A DNA stretch of 21,846 bases, taken from positions 1 to 21,846 of the forward strand of contig CAZSTC010000039.1 of assembly GCA_964609795.1 (NCBI GenBank), written 5' to 3'. The translations under genes were made by a program, and so were the position numbers. The notes below the pieces were generated by a model. The model had not been told where the DNA came from. It made no database searches and saw only the letters and a list, made by a program, of their open reading frames with translations. Positions 8,397 through 16,503 of this stretch are shown here, in pieces (within the stretch, counting starts at the first letter, position 1; each line of letters opens with the position of its first letter). Origin of the DNA: UBA1412 sp964609795 (GTDB lineage Bacteria > Verrucomicrobiota > Verrucomicrobiia > Limisphaerales > UBA1412).

Positions 8397-11228
8397 ATGA
8401 AGAAAGAAAGTAGCAACCGCATATTGACCCGTCTGTTTTCCCTTTGCTCATGGTCGGCAACCTTATGTGTCGTCGTTTTCCTTTTTCTTTTATCTCCGGC
8501 AAAGCTCTCCGCCCAGGAACCTCTGAAGGGTCAAACAAAAGAGATTCTTCTGGTTTATTCCTACACCCTTGCTTCTCTGCATCATCACGATATCGCCTGG
8601 AATTTCATCCGGGAAATGCAGGATCACAGTGAATACTCCTGCTTTTTTTCTCAGCTTGAGCTCAACGCAAACGGTTTTCATCTCCAACACACAACACCTC
8701 AGCAGAAACTTCAACCCTATCTGAGAGATCTACAAGACGGCCTCTACAAAGCAGTAGTGACTTTCGGAGATGAAGCCCAAAAACTGATCGAGGCAAACCT
8801 GGATAAAATCAATTCGGAAACGGTTATTTTCTATACTGCAATCACCGATCCGGGAGCAAAAAACACTTCTCCACGCGCCCATGTCGGGGGAAACATTCTG
8901 ACCCTGGACCCCAGAGAGACGCTGGATATGGCCCTGAGACTTTTTCCCAACCGCAACAAGGTTGTTCTGTTTACGGACAACACTCCTCAGGGGGTCTATG
9001 TTAAGGAGGTCATTCAGGCTCAAATGCCCCAATATTTGGGAGTCGAGCTCATCCTCATGGACATCTACGAGAATACGACAAATTCGAGAGAGCTCATGAA
9101 TACCTTCGATAAGATCGATAAGGAGGTTATTGTGATCTTCCATGCCTGGGATGACAAAGATGTTTCGTCTTCGGAAATAATGAGGGCCGCTCAGAATCAT
9201 ACCGATTACCTTGCGAGAAAACAAATTCCCGCTTTTGCGATGAGATATGCCTACCTGAAAAGTGCGATTCTGGGCGGGAGCATGGTCCCTCCCCTCAGTG
9301 TGGGAGAGGATGCCGCCGCCCAAGTGAGGGCTATGCTGAACGGGGAGGAGGAACCCACGGAGTTTTACACCTTGCCGACTAAGGTTGTGCTCAACTGGAA
9401 CTGGCTCAAAAAATATGGAGCTTCGCTTGGAGCGATTCCACCCGGAGCGATCCTTCTCAATCAGCCTCCGGGCTTCTGCATAACCCATAAGTTTGAGATT
9501 ATCACAACAGCCTGCGTCATTTTCGTCCTTCTTTCGGTCCTGCTTCTGATTGTTTCGAATCGCAGCCGCAGACATCGGGATCGGGCCCGGAGATATGCCG
9601 AACAACTGAGCCTGACCTTGAAATCCATCGCAGATGCCGTCATTGTCACCGACCACAACCTCAACATTACCATCATCAACTCGATAGCGGAAAATTTATT
9701 GGAATACCCTGAAGGCAGCACCGTAGGAAAACCGATTGATTCAATTCTGAAGCTTTATAACCCTGTGACGCGGTCTCCGTTAGAAATCAATTCTCTTCTC
9801 AGGCAGACTCTGGCCAAGGGGCTCTCCGTTTCTCGATCTCAGCAATCTCATTTATGCTCGAGCGACGGCAAGGAGTATAACATCTCCTACAGTATCTCTC
9901 CGATCCGGGATAATAGGGACAAGATTTTCGGCACCGTGATGGTGCTTCGGGATGTCACCCGGGAATATGAGCAGCGGATGCAGTTGGAAAAAGTCTCCAA
10001 AGAAGCCCGTGAAGCGGAGAAGGCCATGGGCAACTTCCTCTCCACGATGAGCCACGAAATCCGGACGCCTCTCAATGCGCTAATCGGCTTCACCGAGCTC
10101 TTGCAGGACCGCTCCATCAATGCGGAGGATTCGCGTGAATATCTCTCGGCAATTCATCTCTCCAGCAAAGCGCTGCTGATGTTGATCAACGACATACTCG
10201 ATCTTTCCAAGCTCGAGGCCGGCCAGATGGTCATCCACCCGATCCGGGTGCGGGTTTCGACACTTTTCAAGGAGGTCGGAACCATCTTCCATCACAAAGC
10301 CAAAGAGAAGAATCTGAAGCTTTCCTTTGAATGTTCGCCGGATATGCCCGTTCTCTGGCTCGACACGATTCGGCTCCGGCAGATTATTCTGAACCTGGTC
10401 AGCAACGCACTCAAGTTCACCCTGGAAGGGGGCATTTACATTCAGGCATCCTTCTCCGGAACCCCCGGCCAGAAGGGAACCTTCAAGCTGAGCGTTCGCG
10501 ATACCGGCATTGGCATCTCCGAAGAATATCAGAAGAAGATGTTCATCCCCTTCTCCCAGCAGCACTCCGGTCACCAAACGCAGGAACAGCTCTCCGGAAC
10601 GGGTCTGGGCTTAAGCATTTCGCGCAAACTGGCTCAGGCGATGAATGGCCGTCTGGAAATAGAAAGCCGGGAAAACGAGGGAAGCACCTTTACCGTCATA
10701 CTCGATGCTGTGGATAGCGAAGCGGATTCTTCAAAAGAAAAAGAGTGGGATAAAGACAGCCCGACACCTGTCGTGGATATTTCTCTCCTCTCCAGCGAAG
10801 TGCTCCTGGTGGATGATCAGATGCTGAACCTGAAAGTTCTGGACCGCATGATGAGGAGGGAAGGTTTCTCTCCAATTTCGGTAACATCCGGAGAAGAGGC
10901 CATTAAAGTGGTCAAGAATCGGAAAATCGACCTGATCTTCACCGATCTCAAAATGCCGGGCATGGACGGGGATAAACTGGCTCAGGAAATACGAGAAATG
11001 CCCGGAGGCAACCGGATAAAAATATTCATCGTCACGGCCGATGTCTACGTTGACGATCACTACCATCTGGAGAAAGTTGACGGCATCCTGACCAAGCCGG
11101 TCACGCACGATAAACTCAGCAAGCTATTGAGAATCCTCAGCAGGAACAAGCGGCTGAACGGCGGCAAATTTGTCAATGAGCTCGGCGGCAACCCGATCGT
11201 GGTAGACCAGATGCTCGAAGATATTTAA
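8397..11228 (+). CDS. Hybrid sensor histidine kinase with periplasmic ABC-type binding-protein domain
   Basis: The 943-residue inner-membrane sensor has this domain order: N-terminal signal/anchor span (about 18-39); a periplasmic region (about 40-360) shaped like the ABC substrate-binding-protein family, starting KEILLVYSY with a hinge-like AVVTFGDEAQ; a second span (about 367-386); a PAS domain (about 402-520, ending MVLRDVTRE); HisKA with phospho-acceptor H553 in STMSHEIRTPLN; HATPase with N-box N666/N670, DTGIGIS (702-708) and GTGLGLS (734-740); and a receiver domain with D806/D807, phospho-acceptor D850 and K900. A short tail follows K900. No separate response regulator, HPt or DNA-binding partner is in the window, so the output is unknown. 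Position right after the GH5 gene suggests sensing of a sugar or related ligand, but this is inference. Confidence 0.92.
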   Translation: MKKESSNRILTRLFSLCSWSATLCVVVFLFLLSPAKLSAQEPLKGQTKEILLVYSYTLASLHHHDIAWNFIREMQDHSEYSCFFSQLELNANGFHLQHTTPQQKLQPYLRDLQDGLYKAVVTFGDEAQKLIEANLDKINSETVIFYTAITDPGAKNTSPRAHVGGNILTLDPRETLDMALRLFPNRNKVVLFTDNTPQGVYVKEVIQAQMPQYLGVELILMDIYENTTNSRELMNTFDKIDKEVIVIFHAWDDKDVSSSEIMRAAQNHTDYLARKQIPAFAMRYAYLKSAILGGSMVPPLSVGEDAAAQVRAMLNGEEEPTEFYTLPTKVVLNWNWLKKYGASLGAIPPGAILLNQPPGFCITHKFEIITTACVIFVLLSVLLLIVSNRSRRHRDRARRYAEQLSLTLKSIADAVIVTDHNLNITIINSIAENLLEYPEGSTVGKPIDSILKLYNPVTRSPLEINSLLRQTLAKGLSVSRSQQSHLCSSDGKEYNISYSISPIRDNRDKIFGTVMVLRDVTREYEQRMQLEKVSKEAREAEKAMGNFLSTMSHEIRTPLNALIGFTELLQDRSINAEDSREYLSAIHLSSKALLMLINDILDLSKLEAGQMVIHPIRVRVSTLFKEVGTIFHHKAKEKNLKLSFECSPDMPVLWLDTIRLRQIILNLVSNALKFTLEGGIYIQASFSGTPGQKGTFKLSVRDTGIGISEEYQKKMFIPFSQQHSGHQTQEQLSGTGLGLSISRKLAQAMNGRLEIESRENEGSTFTVILDAVDSEADSSKEKEWDKDSPTPVVDISLLSSEVLLVDDQMLNLKVLDRMMRREGFSPISVTSGEEAIKVVKNRKIDLIFTDLKMPGMDGDKLAQEIREMPGGNRIKIFIVTADVYVDDHYHLEKVDGILTKPVTHDKLSKLLRILSRNKRLNGGKFVNELGGNPIVVDQMLEDI

Positions 11229-11234
11229 GTGCGA

Positions 11235-11271
11235 CTGCTCTTTCCAGGAATTCATTGAAGACAGAGGGCAG
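11235..11271 (+). repeat. Inverted repeat after the hybrid kinase gene
   Basis: CTGCTCTTT (11235-11243) pairs with AGAGGGCAG (11263-11271) over 9 bp including two G-U pairs, with a 19-nt loop. No T-run follows, so it is at best a transcript-end stabiliser or Rho-dependent end. The remaining gap to truA (11272-11428) holds a T-rich tract but no clear promoter. Confidence 0.25.
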
Positions 11272-11428
11272 AAATGCTACAAAAGTCCTGCGGCAGTTGC
11301 CGGGCAATGCGGTTGATGCATCCAGATAGAAACAGGGAAAATTTCGATTTTTTATTTTCTGAAATGAGGAAGCTCTTGAGCAGAGTTTCTTTCTTTTTCA
11401 GGCTTTGGCGCCGGAGCTTACCAGGAGT

Positions 11429-12292
11429 ATGACAACCCACATTGCCGATTCAATTCCAGAGAGCCTGCCTTCCAAAGAGGAGCTCCACCCGGCCACCGGT
11501 AGACTCCCCCGCCCCGGTTACTACCGCTTCAAAATGGTCATCGCCTTTGACGGCAGCCGCTATGCCGGCTGGCAGTTCCAGCTATCGGGTCTGGCCGTGC
11601 AGCAGTGCGTTGAAGAGGCTTTGAAAAAGCTCTTTCCCGGTTCTCTGGGCGTTCACGGATGCAGCCGCACCGATGCCGGAGTACATGCTCTTGCGCTGGT
11701 CGCCCATGCAGACGTCCCGAAAAAAGAATTTCGAATTCCACCCCAAAAGCTCACTCTGGCCCTGAATGCGCACCTGCCAGAGGATATCCGCATTCAGCAG
11801 GTCTTGCGCTGCCCACAGGATTTTCACGCTCAATATCACACGACGGCCAAGGAATATCGCTACCAGGTATGGAACCACGCCGGGATGAATCCGCTCCTTC
11901 AAAACCGGGTCTGGCATGTCCCTCGCAAGCTTGATCTGGAGGCAATGCGCCGAGCGGCAAAATTTCTGGAGGGACGCCGGGATTTCCGCTCTTTTGCCTG
12001 TGTTCACAATGAATGGATTGATAACACGGTGCGCACGATCCACTGCTGCCGCATCCAGCGCAGAGGCCACCATCTGACCTTCGTTATCCGCGGCGACGGA
12101 TTCCTCTACAAAATGTGCCGCAGCATAGCGGGAACACTGGTACAGGTCGGTCTGGGAAGGTTTACGCCCGAAGCGGTCCAGTCAATGCTCCAGGAAAAGA
12201 ACCGCGAATCGGCCGGGATGTCCGCGCCGGCACACGGCCTGACCCTCTGGAAGGTCTGGTACGGGAATGAAAAAACGCGCCGGGCCGATTAA
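11429..12292 (+). CDS. truA: tRNA pseudouridine synthase A
   Basis: Converts uridines 38-40 in the anticodon arm of tRNAs to pseudouridine. From the ATG at 11429 the protein is 287 residues. The family start block VIAFDGSRYAGWQ (37-49), the catalytic GCSRTDAGVHA (77-87, catalytic Asp 82), the CRSIAGTLVQVG segment and the late APAHGLTLWKV are present. There is an unusual N-terminal extension of about 30 residues before the usual beginning. A TTG at 11405 would lengthen it by 8 residues but has no ribosome site; AGGAG lies only 1 nt before the chosen ATG, so the true start is uncertain and could be the ATG of FKMVIAF. The gene is convergent with sufT across 44 nt. Confidence 0.93.
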   Translation: MTTHIADSIPESLPSKEELHPATGRLPRPGYYRFKMVIAFDGSRYAGWQFQLSGLAVQQCVEEALKKLFPGSLGVHGCSRTDAGVHALALVAHADVPKKEFRIPPQKLTLALNAHLPEDIRIQQVLRCPQDFHAQYHTTAKEYRYQVWNHAGMNPLLQNRVWHVPRKLDLEAMRRAAKFLEGRRDFRSFACVHNEWIDNTVRTIHCCRIQRRGHHLTFVIRGDGFLYKMCRSIAGTLVQVGLGRFTPEAVQSMLQEKNRESAGMSAPAHGLTLWKVWYGNEKTRRAD

Positions 12293-12308
12293 CCGTCCAG
12301 CGCGCTTT
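12272..12308 (-). terminator. Terminator between convergent truA and sufT
   Basis: On the minus strand, AAAGCGCGC pairs with GCGCGTTTT over 9 bp including one G-U pair, with a 19-nt loop; TTC follows directly. Arms are 12300-12308 and 12272-12280. On the plus strand the same repeat forms with one A-C mismatch, and a T-run follows at 12317-12322, so it may serve both genes. The truA stop codon lies inside the loop. Confidence 0.45.
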
Positions 12309-12336
12309 GAAAGGACTTTTTTATGTCTGTTTGGGC

Positions 12337-12699
12337 CTAATCTATACCCAGGCGTTTGCGTGCCTCTTCGCTCATCATGCTCTGATGCCAGGGCGGATCC
12401 CAGACGATCTCCACGTTGGCCTCTTCAACGCCGGGCAGAGCCAGGATGCGATTCTGCGCATCGCCGGCAATGCTGGGCCCCATGACGCATCCGGGCATGG
12501 TCAGCGTCATCTTCACAAAAACGCTTTTGCCTTCTATCCGGATATCGTAAACCAGCCCCAGGTCAACAATGCTGACCGGGAGCTCCGGGTCGAACACCAT
12601 CCGGAGAGTCTCCCACACATCCGCTTCGCTTATAGCGGCCGAGCTTTTTTGGAGCTCATTGGCCTCCTCCGGAGAAGGTACTGATTTATCCTCGTTCAT
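12337..12699 (-). CDS. sufT: MIP18/DUF59-family Fe-S assembly protein (SufT-like)
   Basis: Small cytoplasmic protein of 120 residues helping maturation of iron-sulfur proteins. Family motifs: FDPELPVSIVDLGLVYDI (36-53), the reactive-cysteine loop MTLTMPGCVMGPSI with C71, and the C-terminal WDPPWHQSMMSEEARKRLG, which favours the stand-alone SufT type over the phenylacetate-degradation PaaD type. No paa genes are nearby. The ATG overlaps the TGA of the upstream mrp gene by 4 nt (ATGA), so the two proteins are made in a coupled way. This matches their shared job in Fe-S delivery. About 25 residues of flexible N-terminus precede the domain. Confidence 0.9.
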   Translation of the reverse strand: MNEDKSVPSPEEANELQKSSAAISEADVWETLRMVFDPELPVSIVDLGLVYDIRIEGKSVFVKMTLTMPGCVMGPSIAGDAQNRILALPGVEEANVEIVWDPPWHQSMMSEEARKRLGID

Positions 12700-13757
12700 T
12701 TATTTTGTAACTTATTGAGTTTGGCAATCATCGCCTCGGCGATCCGCCCTATCGTAAGGGCTGCATCCGATTCCGGAGCGGAAACCACAATCGGCACGCC
12801 TCGATCTCCCCCTTCGCGAATATTGACGTAAAGAGGAAGCTCACCCAGGAACGGGTATCCGCGCCGCTCGGCCTCACCGCGTCCGCCGCCCGTGCCGAAA
12901 ATAGGAATACACTGACCCTCGGGCGTCACGAAACCGCTCATGTTCTCCACGATTCCCAGGATGGGAACCTTGACCTGTTCGAGCATCGCGATGCCTCTGC
13001 GAACCACTCCGACCGATGCCTCCTGAGGCGTCGTAACGACAATGCCGCCGCTGAGCGGCACCGTCTGGCAGAGTGAGAGCTGCGCATCGCCGGTACCCGG
13101 AGGCAAATCCACCAGGAGGAAATCGAGCTCGCCCCAGACCACGTACATGAGGAATTGCTGAATGGCTTTCATGATCATGGGCCCACGCCAGATGACCGGT
13201 GCGCCATCCTCGGCCAGGAAGCCGATACTCATCAGCTTGACGCCATAGCGCTCGGGCGGGATCAGCATCTCGTCATCGGTCACTTCCGGTTGACCCCGGA
13301 CGCCCATCATGAGCGGGATACTGGGACCATAAATATCGCAATCCAGAAGACCGACCCGGTACCCTTTTTGTGCAAGGGCACAGGCCAGATTGGCCGCCAA
13401 GGTCGATTTACCCACGCCGCCCTTGCCACTGGCAATAGCGATCACGTTTTTCACCCCGGGGATATTGCTCTGCTGGGCGAAGGGGTCGGTGACGGTCGGC
13501 CCGGCATCACGGGTACCCGAAGGAGTCGTGACGAGAACCCGCACCGGTTTGCCGGTCAGTTCGCCCACCACCCGCTCCACGCCGTTACGAAGAGAGTTGA
13601 TCACCTCCTCCTTATCGGTCGTGAGCTGGAGCTCAATTTCGGTCCCCGTATCCGTAGAGCGGATATCCTTAACGATGTTGAAGGAGACGATACTCCGGGA
13701 GTAGCCCGGGTAGCGTATCTCCTCCAGCGCCTTTTTAATCTCTTCAGAGCTCGCCAT
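12696..13757 (-). CDS. mrp: Mrp/NBP35/ApbC-type Fe-S cluster carrier ATPase
   Basis: P-loop ATPase that binds and transfers Fe-S clusters. The 353 residues comprise an N-terminal DUF59 domain (about 4-80) and a MinD-like ATPase with the deviant Walker A SGKGGVGKS (110-118), the switch DCDIYGPSIP (139-148), IWRGPMIMKAIQQF and Walker B DLPPGTGD (217-224). The loop that often carries a CxxC cluster ligand after ENMS reads GFVTPEGQCIPIFG and keeps a single cysteine (C283). Cluster binding, if any, must therefore use one Cys per subunit or another site. A good AAAGGA ribosome site lies 5 nt before the ATG. It sits 41 nt after the alkaline phosphatase gene and overlaps sufT by ATGA. Confidence 0.93.
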   Translation of the reverse strand: MASSEEIKKALEEIRYPGYSRSIVSFNIVKDIRSTDTGTEIELQLTTDKEEVINSLRNGVERVVGELTGKPVRVLVTTPSGTRDAGPTVTDPFAQQSNIPGVKNVIAIASGKGGVGKSTLAANLACALAQKGYRVGLLDCDIYGPSIPLMMGVRGQPEVTDDEMLIPPERYGVKLMSIGFLAEDGAPVIWRGPMIMKAIQQFLMYVVWGELDFLLVDLPPGTGDAQLSLCQTVPLSGGIVVTTPQEASVGVVRRGIAMLEQVKVPILGIVENMSGFVTPEGQCIPIFGTGGGRGEAERRGYPFLGELPLYVNIREGGDRGVPIVVSAPESDAALTIGRIAEAMIAKLNKLQNK

Positions 13758-13798
13758 CTAAATCCTTTTTTTACTTGCGGTCTCGGAAAACTTTTTCC

Positions 13799-15271
13799 TT
13801 ATGCGATTTGGGTATCCAACCAGTGAGGGCTCATCGAGACAGACGCCGCTTGCGCTGTTTCACCCGTCCACTGTTTGTTGCGGAAATTGAGCCCCGCAAA
13901 ATCCACGTAGTGATCAAAAATATCCGTGTTGCGAATGAGGCCTTTGAAGCGCTCGGAGCCGGGACCCTTGGCCATCAGCGCCACGAAATCGGCAGAGTGA
14001 TTGCCCGAACCCCAACTGATCCCGAAGTGATTGGCCAGTGTCTGACCCAACTGGCATGAATAACCGCCAAGGGGGCCGTAAATTTCCGTGTGGCGTTCAT
14101 CGCGAACCAGCAGGAGCCAATTGGCCTGCTCTGCCGTGAGCTTAATCTCATAGTTCTTCTCGATATAGGCCTGAACCTGCGGGGCATGGTCGCACTTCTT
14201 CAATCCGCTGGTCAGTCTCTCAAAGGAGCCCTTGGCTTTCTGGACCTTGGCCAGGAGCGCCGGAGTGTCACCGTAGTTCGAGCCCATTCCGTTGAGGCTC
14301 GGACCGCCGCAGCCGTGATCGGCCGTCACCACGATCAGGGTCTCGGGGTGCGCCTTCTGGTAATCCAGAGCTACCTGAATCGCATCATCAAAAGCCAGAT
14401 GATCATAGATCGCGCCCGGGGCATCGGAGCCGTGACAGGCATGGTCCACGCGGCCGCCCTCGACCTGGAGAATAAAGCGGTCATTGGCCCCGAGCATCTC
14501 CAGAGCCTTAGCCGTCATCTCGGCCAGGGTCGGCACCGTCGCCTGAAGCGATTTGTGGTTCAGCCAGTCAATCGTCATCGGCAGGTGGCCGCCGGCAAAG
14601 AGGCCCAACACCTTTTTGCCGTTATCGACCTTCTTGAGATCGTCCGACGTTTTCGCAATCTGGTATCCGAAACGGCGATACTCTTCGAGCATATTCTCCT
14701 TGTAAATATTTTGACCACCGCCCAGGAGCACATCGATTTCCAGCGTGCGATAATAATTTGCAATCGCAGTGGTGTCATCTCTTCCCTTGCAGGCAGAGCC
14801 GAAGCCCGCTGGAGTGGCATGCGTGATTTCAGTCGTCGTCACCAGACCGCGCTTCCAGTGGGGTTCGCGCAAGAGTTCGTAAAGGGGTTTGAGGAGCGTT
14901 CCATCGGGCAGGCAGTTGACCGCACCGTTATTGATTCTGCAGCCGCAGCCCCAGGCAGAGGAGGATGCGGAGCTGTCGGTCACGCACGAATTCAGAGAGG
15001 CCACGTCCATCAACCCGGTGTGGCAATTCTCATCCTTGCCCATCGCCAGCCAAGAAAGACCGCGGCCGCGAACCATTCGGGAGAAGATATCCGAAATGGT
15101 CACCATGGATGGGCTCGTCCCATCCGAAACAAACTGAATAATCTTGAGAGGTTTGCCGCCATTGCCACCCGTGCTCTGAGCTTTGCTTTGAGTGACAATA
15201 TAAGGCGTCGTTAATGCGCCTGCCGCTACGCCCGCGGCAGCTTTAATGAAATTACGTCTGCTATAACTCAT
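13799..15271 (-). CDS. Tat-exported alkaline phosphatase
   Basis: Hydrolyses phosphate monoesters outside the cytoplasm. The N-terminus is a classic twin-arginine signal (SRRNFIK at 4-10, then an Ala-rich core; cleavage probably near QSKA, residue 31), meaning folded, metal-loaded export. The 490 residues follow the PhoA superfamily: the first metal Asp in FVSDGTSPS (D50), the nucleophile in VTDSSASSSAW (S100), VLLGGG (181-186), VEGGRVDHACHGSD with E271/D276/H280, TADHG (D318/H319) and GNHSADF (H425). The AGGAGG sequence lies 17 nt before the ATG, too far for a normal ribosome site, and an in-frame stop just upstream rules out an earlier start. It is the first gene of a possible alkaline phosphatase-mrp-sufT transcript, though the 41-nt gap leaves that open. 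Confidence 0.93.
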   Translation of the reverse strand: MSYSRRNFIKAAAGVAAGALTTPYIVTQSKAQSTGGNGGKPLKIIQFVSDGTSPSMVTISDIFSRMVRGRGLSWLAMGKDENCHTGLMDVASLNSCVTDSSASSSAWGCGCRINNGAVNCLPDGTLLKPLYELLREPHWKRGLVTTTEITHATPAGFGSACKGRDDTTAIANYYRTLEIDVLLGGGQNIYKENMLEEYRRFGYQIAKTSDDLKKVDNGKKVLGLFAGGHLPMTIDWLNHKSLQATVPTLAEMTAKALEMLGANDRFILQVEGGRVDHACHGSDAPGAIYDHLAFDDAIQVALDYQKAHPETLIVVTADHGCGGPSLNGMGSNYGDTPALLAKVQKAKGSFERLTSGLKKCDHAPQVQAYIEKNYEIKLTAEQANWLLLVRDERHTEIYGPLGGYSCQLGQTLANHFGISWGSGNHSADFVALMAKGPGSERFKGLIRNTDIFDHYVDFAGLNFRNKQWTGETAQAASVSMSPHWLDTQIA

Positions 15272-15280
15272 GCCGGCGAT

Positions 15281-15309
15281 AGTTTAGCCCTCCTTTTTCA
15301 ATAGGACAA
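15281..15309 (-). promoter_or_regulatory. Candidate alkaline phosphatase promoter
   Basis: On the minus strand, TTGTCC (15304-15309), 17 nt and TAAACT (15281-15286) lie 9 nt before the ATG. The AGGAGG here falls inside the spacer, so it may not be a ribosome site at all. I see no clear Pho box. Confidence 0.35.
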
Positions 15310-15328
15310 TCCCTAAATCCTGAGCGCT

Positions 15329-15374
15329 CAACTCGTAGAAAATAAATTAAAACGTTTTTACCTTCAACGAGTTG
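15329..15374. repeat. Inverted repeat upstream of the alkaline phosphatase gene
   Basis: CAACTCGT (15329-15336) is repeated inverted as ACGAGTTG (15367-15374) with a 30-nt AT-rich centre that itself contains the 10-nt palindrome AAAACGTTTT (15349-15358). It lies upstream of the promoter candidate and downstream of the GH43-like gene. It could be an operator or part of a transcript-end structure. Confidence 0.4.
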
Positions 15375-15412
15375 TGTTTTTTAAAAACACGCAAAAACCG
15401 GAATATTTTTGC
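15374..15412 (-). terminator. Terminator-like hairpins after the GH43-like gene
   Basis: On the minus strand, GCAAAAA pairs perfectly with TTTTTGC (15406-15412 and 15391-15397, 8-nt loop) directly at the stop codon. It is followed by GTGTTTTT, which is the first arm of a second palindrome (15374-15390). A weak AT-rich intrinsic terminator is the simplest reading. Confidence 0.4.
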
Positions 15413-16503
15413 TATTTCGCTACCGGCTCCGGCTTGAATTTTTCACGCAGTTTTTCGTATTCCCTGAGCGAAATGGGGATCATGCAGCCGTGGCGTACCT
15501 CCGGCGGAAGGTTGTATTTATCCCAATCCGGACGCTGCATCCCCGCGGCCTGGAACCAGGGACCCTCCAGATGCTCGGCCACCGAAAGCCCGTAAGCGAC
15601 CCCGGGGTACTGCTCATAGTAGAGATACCACGCTTTGCCGTCGGGCGAAGGAATCAGCGTGGGAGCCTCGCGGAAACTGGGGCTAATGGGCGCGCCGAGA
15701 TTCTCATAGGGTCCGGTCAGGGCCGAGGAACGGGCTATGCGGATGGTTTTGCCCGTAGGCCAATCCAGTGTCGGGTAGCGCTCGTCTTTCAACAAGGCGA
15801 AATAGGTATCGCCCACTTTGCGAATGATGGTGTCGATGGTCGCGATTTCCGGCCAGCCAAAGAGTTTCCGAGGCGGCTCGGAGAAGGTTTTCAGGTCTTT
15901 GCTCAGGGCGTAAATCGTCCGCTGCCCGGCCCAGTACGGTTCGGGCAAATCTGTTTTGCCCAGATCGTGAGTCGTATGCCAGGTGAGGAGATACTGCCGG
16001 CTCTCGGCGTCAAAGAAGAGCTTTGGCGCACCAATCCGCTTCATCACGCGGGGATAATCGGGGATGGTCTCCAGATTCGGCGAGTAGTCGCTGTATTTCT
16101 CCCAATGAATCAAATCCTCAGAAACCCAGAAATTAATATCGGGCTGGTCATCACCCCGGTTGCCGACCAGGTAATAGCGGCCGTCGTGACCCCGGCAAAT
16201 ATCCGCATGGCCGCGGTAATCTTCAAAAACACGTTTACCGCCATTGAGCTGCTCCCAGTGCAGGCCATCCCGGCTGACGCTGTAATAGAGCCGCCAGTAA
16301 TCGGCCTTCATCATGTGGGCAAAGAGATAGGCTTCGTGGACAGCTTTCTCTCCGGGCTTGACCTGTCCCGGAGGCTCGGGCAATTGGGCACTCATCCCTA
16401 CCACAAGAAAGAGAAGGAGAACGGCGGCCATCACCCTGAGAGCACGGGCAGGCAGCAAACTCGAGCTAGAGGCGCCCTTTAAAACATCAATGCGTTTCAT
16501 CAT
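15412..16503 (-). CDS. Secreted GH43-like five-bladed beta-propeller glycosidase
   Basis: The 363-residue protein has an N-terminal signal/anchor (hydrophobic core about 25-39, likely cleavage near GMSA) and a repeat pattern of five propeller blades. Each blade carries an S-x-D or similar turn and an aromatic: YYSVSRDGLHWEQ (73-85), FWVSEDLIHWEKY (125-137), IYALSKDLKTFSE, RIARSSALTGPYEN and YGLSVAEHLEGPW. This is the hallmark of GH43/GH32-type hydrolases. GAPKLFFD (158-165) fits the conserved inner-strand acidic position; I cannot assign all three catalytic acids with confidence. Substrate is unknown, with an arabinan- or xylan-like sugar the usual target of the fold. The start overlaps the stop of the cupin gene (ATGA), so both come from one message. 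Confidence 0.8.
   Translation of the reverse strand: MMKRIDVLKGASSSSLLPARALRVMAAVLLLFLVVGMSAQLPEPPGQVKPGEKAVHEAYLFAHMMKADYWRLYYSVSRDGLHWEQLNGGKRVFEDYRGHADICRGHDGRYYLVGNRGDDQPDINFWVSEDLIHWEKYSDYSPNLETIPDYPRVMKRIGAPKLFFDAESRQYLLTWHTTHDLGKTDLPEPYWAGQRTIYALSKDLKTFSEPPRKLFGWPEIATIDTIIRKVGDTYFALLKDERYPTLDWPTGKTIRIARSSALTGPYENLGAPISPSFREAPTLIPSPDGKAWYLYYEQYPGVAYGLSVAEHLEGPWFQAAGMQRPDWDKYNLPPEVRHGCMIPISLREYEKLREKFKPEPVAK

Noticed and set aside
8730..9656. 308-codon minus-strand frame within the hybrid kinase gene
   Set aside because: Antisense to the sensor and PAS part of a continuous 943-codon gene with all kinase motifs in frame.
14090..15214. 374-codon plus-strand frame opposite the alkaline phosphatase gene
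   Set aside because: It is fully antisense to a gene with Tat signal and all active-site motifs, and its translation shows no domain or composition of a real protein.
15409..16482. 357-codon plus-strand frame opposite the GH43-like gene
   Set aside because: Antisense shadow; the minus strand has the signal peptide, blade repeats and the ATGA link to the cupin gene.
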